NCBI GenBank assembly: GCA_010029945.1
Contig: RGQW01000022.1
Span: 1 to 15,132, forward strand
Reading direction: 5' to 3'
Length of the DNA stretch: 15,132 bases
DNA from: Actinomycetota bacterium
GTDB lineage: Bacteria; Actinomycetota; Actinomycetes; S36-B12
The notes under the pieces are model-generated. The model was not told where the DNA came from, ran no database searches, and worked only from the letters and a program-made list of their open reading frames with translations. The first letter of the stretch is position 1. The number at the start of each line of letters is the position of its first letter. The translations under genes were made by a program, and so were the position numbers. Below, piece by piece: positions 12,617 through 15,132 of the stretch.

Positions 12617-13669
12617 GTGACGTCACTTGTGGACCTGGGGCCGGGGAGTTTCGCCGAGCACACGTCCCTGCGTGTGGGTGGTGTCGTGGGAACGTGGATC
12701 GTGGCACGCACCGAGGCGGCGTGCATCGAGGCAATCGTCGAGTGCGACGACCTTGGCCGACCGGCTCTGGTTCTCGGCGGTGGCTCGAACGTCGTGTGTT
12801 CCGATGCGGCCTTTGGGGGAACCGTGGTCCAGGTGGCGCCGACGGGAATCACCACCGTTGGTCAGGAGGGGCTTCTACGCGTCGTTGCAGCAGCCGGTGA
12901 GGAATGGGACGAACTTGTGCTGCGAAGCCTCGCCGCTGGATCCGCCGCCTTGGCGCCACTCAGCGGTATCCCGGGCCTTGTTGGGGCATCACCTATCCAG
13001 AACGTGGGGGCGTACGGGGCAGAAGTCGCTGATTATCTCGTCAGTGTCCGCGTCTGGGATCGCACCGGGAGATCCGTGCAGGAACTGTCAGCGCAGGAGT
13101 GCGGCTTCGGTTATCGCACGAGCCGATTCAAGCAAGAGCCGGACCGCTTCGTTGTGCTCGAGGTTGCCTTCGATCTGCCTGTCGATGAGTCCGTGAGCGT
13201 CACCTACCCGCAACTCGCGAGCGCTGTGGGTGTCGACGTTGGGGCGAGCGCGGACGGAGTGCGAGTGCGTGAGGCGGTCATGGAGTTACGGCGCAGCAAG
13301 GGCATGGTGCTCGACGAGCACGACCGCGATACCTGGAGCGTTGGCTCCTTCTTCGTCAATCCGATTGTCAGCGACGCCGTGGCGCGCACCTTGCCCGACG
13401 AGTGTCCACGCTTCTCGACCCCGTCGTCTTCGGACGAGGTCAAGGTGAGCGCAGCGTGGTTAATCGCAGCGAGTGGAATCGACCCCGGCTTTCAGTTGTC
13501 CGAATCCGGTGCCCGGGTGTCGACCAAGCACACGCTGGCGATCAGTAATACCGGAAGCGCGACCTGTGAAGACGTCCTCGAACTTGCCCGATGGATGCGG
13601 TCATGCGTTGCGGACAGATTCGGTGTCGAACTCGTCGCGGAGCCGCGACTGATCGGATGCACCTTGTAG
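12617..13669 (+). CDS. murB: UDP-N-acetylenolpyruvoylglucosamine reductase MurB
   Basis: NADPH-dependent FAD enzyme of peptidoglycan synthesis that reduces the enolpyruvyl group of UDP-GlcNAc-enolpyruvate to UDP-MurNAc in the cytoplasm; 350 residues. Landmarks: EHTSLRVGG, the FAD-binding LVLGGGSNVV (51-60), GIPGLVGASPIQNVGAYGAE, FGYRTSRFK (the Tyr-loop, E. coli-like type I), Ser244 (SVGSFFVNP, proton donor), KVSAAWLI and Glu342 (AEPRLIG). The start is ambiguous: GTG 12617 follows TAGG and leaves 15 residues before the conserved core. GTG 12560 or ATG 12563 would add 18-19 residues over the duplicated stretch and lack a ribosome site. Convergent with the aminotransferase gene. Confidence 0.95.
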   Translation: MTSLVDLGPGSFAEHTSLRVGGVVGTWIVARTEAACIEAIVECDDLGRPALVLGGGSNVVCSDAAFGGTVVQVAPTGITTVGQEGLLRVVAAAGEEWDELVLRSLAAGSAALAPLSGIPGLVGASPIQNVGAYGAEVADYLVSVRVWDRTGRSVQELSAQECGFGYRTSRFKQEPDRFVVLEVAFDLPVDESVSVTYPQLASAVGVDVGASADGVRVREAVMELRRSKGMVLDEHDRDTWSVGSFFVNPIVSDAVARTLPDECPRFSTPSSSDEVKVSAAWLIAASGIDPGFQLSESGARVSTKHTLAISNTGSATCEDVLELARWMRSCVADRFGVELVAEPRLIGCTL

Positions 13670-13700
13670 CGGGGGTGTTCGGCAGAAAGATCACTCCGTG

Positions 13701-13727
13701 AACGCACTCAGATTGCGAATGTGCGTT
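13701..13727. terminator. Possible bidirectional terminator hairpin between murB and aspC
   Basis: AACGCAC (13701-13707) and GTGCGTT (13721-13727) are perfect 7-bp inverted arms around a 13-base loop, in the 56-base gap between convergent stops; the right arm touches the aminotransferase stop codon. No strong T-run is present, so this is tentative. Confidence 0.35.
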
Positions 13728-14931
13728 ACTCGCCAAGGAGGGTCGCGATACGAGCGATCCCCTCGGTGATCTTGTCGTCCGATGTCGCGTACGACAGACG
13801 CAGATACCCGGGCGTACCGAAAGCCTCACCGGGCACAACGGCGACCTCCACCTCGTCCAGGATGAGCGCCGCCAGTTCCGCAGACGACGCGGGACGATGG
13901 CCACGAATGTCCGTGCCCAGAACTCCCTTGACCGAGGGGTAGACGTAGAACGCTCCCTCGGGTGTGGGGCATTCGACACCGGGAATCTGATTGAGCGCCT
14001 CGACGATGAGGCGGCGACGTCGATCGAAGGCGACCTTCATGTCCTCCACGGCAGCCAGGTCCCCGCTGACGGCGGCAAGCGCGGCGATTTGCGACACGTT
14101 GGCGACGTTCGACGTTGCGTGTGACTGCAGGTTGGTGGCCGCCTTCACGACATCGGTGGGTCCGATCATCCAGCCGACACGCCATCCGGTCATCGCGTAG
14201 GTCTTGGCCACGCCATTGATGACGACGCATTGGTCGGCCAGTTGCGGAACCCCCACGGGCATCGACGAGAAGACGGCGTCTCCGTAGACGAGGTGCTCGT
14301 AGATCTCATCGGTGACTACCCACAGACCGTTGTCGGCGGCCCAAGCGCCGATTGCCTCAACTTCCGCGGGGGAGTAGACGGCGCCGGTTGGATTGGAGGG
14401 AGAGACGAATACGAGCATCGTCGTTCGAGGCGTCCGAGCTGCTTCCAGTTGTTCGATGGATGCGCGGTAGCCCGTCGTTTCGTCGGTGGGAACCTCCACC
14501 GGGACACCGCCCGCAAGGGCGATCGACTCCGGATAGGTCGTCCAATAGGGCGCGGGGAGCAGTACCTCATCGCCTGGGTTCAGTAGGGCTGCAAAGGCGT
14601 TGTAGAGAGCCTGCTTGCCGCCATTCGTGACAAGCACCTGATCGGCTCCGATCTCCCATCCAGAATCGCGGAGCGTCTTCTGGGCGATCGCCTCCTTCAA
14701 TGCCGGTAGTCCTCCTGCGGGGCTGTACCGGTGCCACCGCGGATCGCGGCAGGCGTCGACGGCTGCGGAGACGATGTAGTCAGGTGTGGGGAAATCGGGT
14801 TCGCCAGCTCCGAAGCCGATGACCGGCCGACCGGCCGCCACGAGGGCCTTCGCCTTCGCATCCACGGCCAAAGTGGCCGACTCACTCATGGAGCCGATGC
14901 GCCGAGAAATACGGTGGGCGGGGGATGTCAC
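13726..14931 (-). CDS. aspC: Pyridoxal-phosphate aminotransferase, aspartate aminotransferase family
   Basis: Class I/II (fold-type I) aminotransferase of 401 residues. The Schiff-base Lys243 is in VAKTYAMTGWRVGW; Asp208 and Tyr211 (VVTDEIYEH) bind the PLP ring. SPSNPTGAVY carries the conserved Asn, and LRLSYA near the C-terminus carries the carboxylate-binding Arg. The opening RISRRIGSMSESATLAVDAK and GFGAGEPDFPTP match actinobacterial AspC/AspB proteins, which supports GTG 14931 (preceded by AGGAT) over the internal Met15. Expected reaction: aspartate plus 2-oxoglutarate to oxaloacetate plus glutamate; side activity on other amino acids is possible. It is transcribed away from tRNA-Trp, leaving 119 bases that should hold divergent promoters. 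Confidence 0.94.
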   Translation of the reverse strand: MTSPAHRISRRIGSMSESATLAVDAKAKALVAAGRPVIGFGAGEPDFPTPDYIVSAAVDACRDPRWHRYSPAGGLPALKEAIAQKTLRDSGWEIGADQVLVTNGGKQALYNAFAALLNPGDEVLLPAPYWTTYPESIALAGGVPVEVPTDETTGYRASIEQLEAARTPRTTMLVFVSPSNPTGAVYSPAEVEAIGAWAADNGLWVVTDEIYEHLVYGDAVFSSMPVGVPQLADQCVVINGVAKTYAMTGWRVGWMIGPTDVVKAATNLQSHATSNVANVSQIAALAAVSGDLAAVEDMKVAFDRRRRLIVEALNQIPGVECPTPEGAFYVYPSVKGVLGTDIRGHRPASSAELAALILDEVEVAVVPGEAFGTPGYLRLSYATSDDKITEGIARIATLLGE

Positions 14932-15050
14932 TGGCCCATCCTGTCAGCAGGCAGCCCCGGGGTCGCCGGCCGCCCGGACCCCGCCGTACACTTCGTCCCG
15001 CGGTACCTCGGCGTAAGCCTGCCCACAGGGTGATCGTCGTGGCCCGACCG

Positions 15051-15123
15051 AGGGCTGTAGCTCAATTGGTAGAGCACCGGTCTCCAAAACCGGCGGTTGG
15101 GGGTTCAAGTCCCTTCGGCCCTG
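15051..15123 (+). tRNA. tRNA-Trp (CCA anticodon)
   Basis: Acceptor AGGGCTG pairs with CGGCCCT (one G-U), D arm GCTC/GAGC, anticodon stem CCGGT/ACCGG with loop CTCCAAA (anticodon CCA), and T loop TTCAAGT flanked by GGGGG/CCCTT. Discriminator G at 15123; 3' CCA is not encoded. In actinobacteria this tRNA normally precedes secE-nusG, which would start just beyond the right edge. Confidence 0.97.
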
Positions 15124-15132
15124 CTGATCGGT

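Noticed and set aside
14987..14992. TACACT as -10 box for the tRNA-Trp/secE transcript
   Set aside because: Position is plausible, but no acceptable -35 lies 16-19 bases upstream.
1..15132. CRISPR array, insertion sequence, phage or toxin-antitoxin genes
   Set aside because: No regularly spaced repeats, transposase motifs, integrase or small paired toxin/antitoxin ORFs were seen.

Overview
The window looks like chromosomal DNA from a moderately high-GC actinobacterium (Actinomycetota). The best evidence is the right-hand block: tRNA-Thr, tRNA-Met, rpmG, hadA, hadB, murB, an aspC-type aminotransferase and tRNA-Trp. From general knowledge this order is typical of actinobacterial chromosomes, with secE-nusG-rplK-rplA expected just past the right edge. 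GTG starts are frequent. Genus cannot be fixed from the sequence alone. No gene-free stretch exceeds about 120 bases.

Left block (2-6028, + strand). One tight operon, with most genes overlapping by 1-8 bases: two MalF/MalG-type permeases (the first cut by the window edge), a 105-residue three-helix membrane protein, two different ABC ATPases, a triosephosphate-isomerase-like enzyme, an RpiB-like enzyme and a DJ-1/PfpI protein. The substrate-binding protein and any regulator or polyol dehydrogenase are not visible and probably lie to the left. Two permeases plus two unequal ATPases resemble the GlpSTPQ-type polyol importers of rhizobia.

Middle block (6046-9300). A convergent two-gene unit encodes DhaL- and DhaK-type kinase subunits (order dhaK-dhaL, - strand). 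Divergent from dhaK are a small lipoprotein and a PfkB-family sugar kinase (+ strand).

Together, kinase (DhaK/DhaL), TpiA-like isomerase and RpiB-like isomerase match the logic of tetritol breakdown: tetrulose to tetrulose phosphate, then L-erythrulose-1-P to D-erythrulose-4-P (EryH/LerI), then D-erythrose-4-P (EryI/DerI). The RpiB homologue lacks two His residues typical of ribose-5-phosphate isomerases and carries the EryI-like SNN segment. My main proposal is therefore an importer plus catabolic pathway for a four-carbon polyol or ketose, not plain glycerol/dihydroxyacetone and ribose metabolism.

The two ATPases are degenerate in a complementary way. The first has an intact LSGGQ but altered Walker B/H-loop residues. 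The second has intact Walker A/B/H-loop but a ruined signature. The dimer is expected to have one competent and one dead ATP site.

Right block (9315-15132). An SDR oxidoreductase (- strand) separates the accessory genes from the housekeeping block. Within that block, a 308-residue protein between hadB and murB joins a CysRS-tail-like segment to a GT2-like glycosyltransferase domain.
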